Below, piece by piece: positions 5,659 to 6,089 of a stretch of DNA of 6,089 nt (position 1 is its first letter; the number at the start of each line of letters is the position of its first letter). Under the pieces are notes generated by a model. The model saw only the letters and a list, made by a program, of their open reading frames with translations, did not search any database and was not told the origin of the DNA. The stretch covers positions 7,937-14,025 of the forward strand of contig DQHV01000316.1 of NCBI GenBank assembly GCA_003524335.1. The letters run 5' to 3'. The stretch comes from Candidatus Aminicenantota bacterium. GTDB taxonomy: Bacteria; Acidobacteriota; Aminicenantia; Aminicenantales; UBA8522. The translations under genes were made by a program, and so were the position numbers.

Positions 5659-6089
5659 ATGAAATCAGGGAAACGCTTCGCTTTCATTGTTCTTGCCGCC
5701 GTGTTCATGGCTCCGAATGTTTTCTGTCAAGACAGTCCGGCCCAGAAACAACCCGGACCATTCCAATTCGAAGTTTCGTTTTCTCCCGCTGTTCATCCCG
5801 ATCCGATAACCGGCCGCGTTTACGTGATCGTCTCCAAGGACGGCGGCCGGGAACCGCGGCTTCAAACCGGCTCTGATATCGCCACGGGGATACCGATCTG
5901 GGGAAAAAACGTTCAGGCGCTCAAACCGGGGGATGCCGCCGTCATCGCTGAAAACGTGTTCGGGTTTCCCCTGGATAGCATAAAAAAAATACCGCCGGGT
6001 GAATATTATGTCCAGGGGTTTGTCAACATCTATACGGAGTTCAAACGGTCAGACGGACACACGCTCTGGATGCACGACGACCAGTGGGA
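5659..6089 (+). CDS. Secreted protein, N-terminal part (runs off the window); esterase-associated N-terminal domain suspected
   Basis: ATG 5659 is preceded by AAGGA at 5648-5652 and opens a frame that stays open to the window end, giving 143 residues. An ATG at 5654 in another frame stops at once. Residues 1-23 form a signal peptide (KSGKR, then FAFIVLAAVFMAP) with likely cleavage before Gln24; Cys23 is not in a lipobox. The mature part has a predicted beta-rich domain with FEVSFSPAVHPDPITGRVYV (37-56), VSKDGGREPRLQTG, IPPGEYYVQGFVNIY and DGHTLWMHDDQW near the cut. From memory, similar text precedes the catalytic domain of some secreted esterases of the enterochelin-esterase type. No catalytic serine motif lies within the window, so this is a suggestion only. 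It may share a transcript with the C69 peptidase. Confidence 0.82.
   Translation, partial: MKSGKRFAFIVLAAVFMAPNVFCQDSPAQKQPGPFQFEVSFSPAVHPDPITGRVYVIVSKDGGREPRLQTGSDIATGIPIWGKNVQALKPGDAAVIAENVFGFPLDSIKKIPPGEYYVQGFVNIYTEFKRSDGHTLWMHDDQW

Noticed and set aside
1..6089. CRISPR array, tRNA, rRNA, insertion sequence or attachment site
   Set aside because: No regularly spaced repeats, cloverleaf-like stretch, transposase motif or flanking direct repeats were found by eye on either strand.

Overview
The window is bacterial chromosome with moderately high GC over most of its length. Genes are tightly packed, GTG starts occur alongside ATG, Shine-Dalgarno sites are clear, and sigma70-type promoters can be read. 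The secreted C69 peptidase and a second secreted protein at the right edge fit a Gram-negative-type heterotroph. From memory of such proteins I lean towards the Acidobacteriota/Aminicenantes or Planctomycetes range. No rRNA, tRNA or marker gene supports that, so the taxonomic guess is weak.

Layout. (1) Bases 1-184 hold the C-terminal end of a + strand gene, possibly a methyltransferase. A possible 28-residue mini-ORF follows at 218-304. This left end is AT-richer (135 G+C in the first 300 bases by hand count) than the genes that follow. (2) Bases 282-3794 are a four-gene operon on the - strand. It is transcribed leftward in the order HAD-family phosphatase, deoxyhypusine-synthase-like protein of unknown function, HldE/RfaE-like PfkB sugar kinase, and GmhA-like SIS-domain isomerase. 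Every junction overlaps, by 1, 4 and 4 bp. (3) Bases 3795-4027 are an intergenic region between divergent genes, with a readable promoter for each direction and a short GC-rich hairpin. (4) Bases 4028-5614 on the + strand encode a secreted C69-family (PepD-like) dipeptidase. (5) After a 44-bp gap, a second secreted protein starts at 5659 and runs off the window end. Its N-terminal region resembles the part that precedes an esterase domain in some secreted esterases, but this is recall rather than proof.

How the genes fit together. The isomerase, the kinase and the phosphatase are the enzyme classes used in the early ADP- or GDP-heptose route: sedoheptulose-7-phosphate isomerisation, phosphorylation, then dephosphorylation. 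The kinase has no fused nucleotidyltransferase and no such gene is present here. The phosphatase is not of the short GmhB type, and the isomerase lacks some of the metal-ligand residues of E. coli GmhA. The fourth partner is a DHS-like protein with no obvious place in heptose synthesis. The cassette therefore looks like a variant or uncharacterised sugar-phosphate pathway, and it is the most interesting content of the window. The two secreted + strand proteins probably serve extracellular or periplasmic peptide and ester breakdown and are not obviously linked to the cassette.
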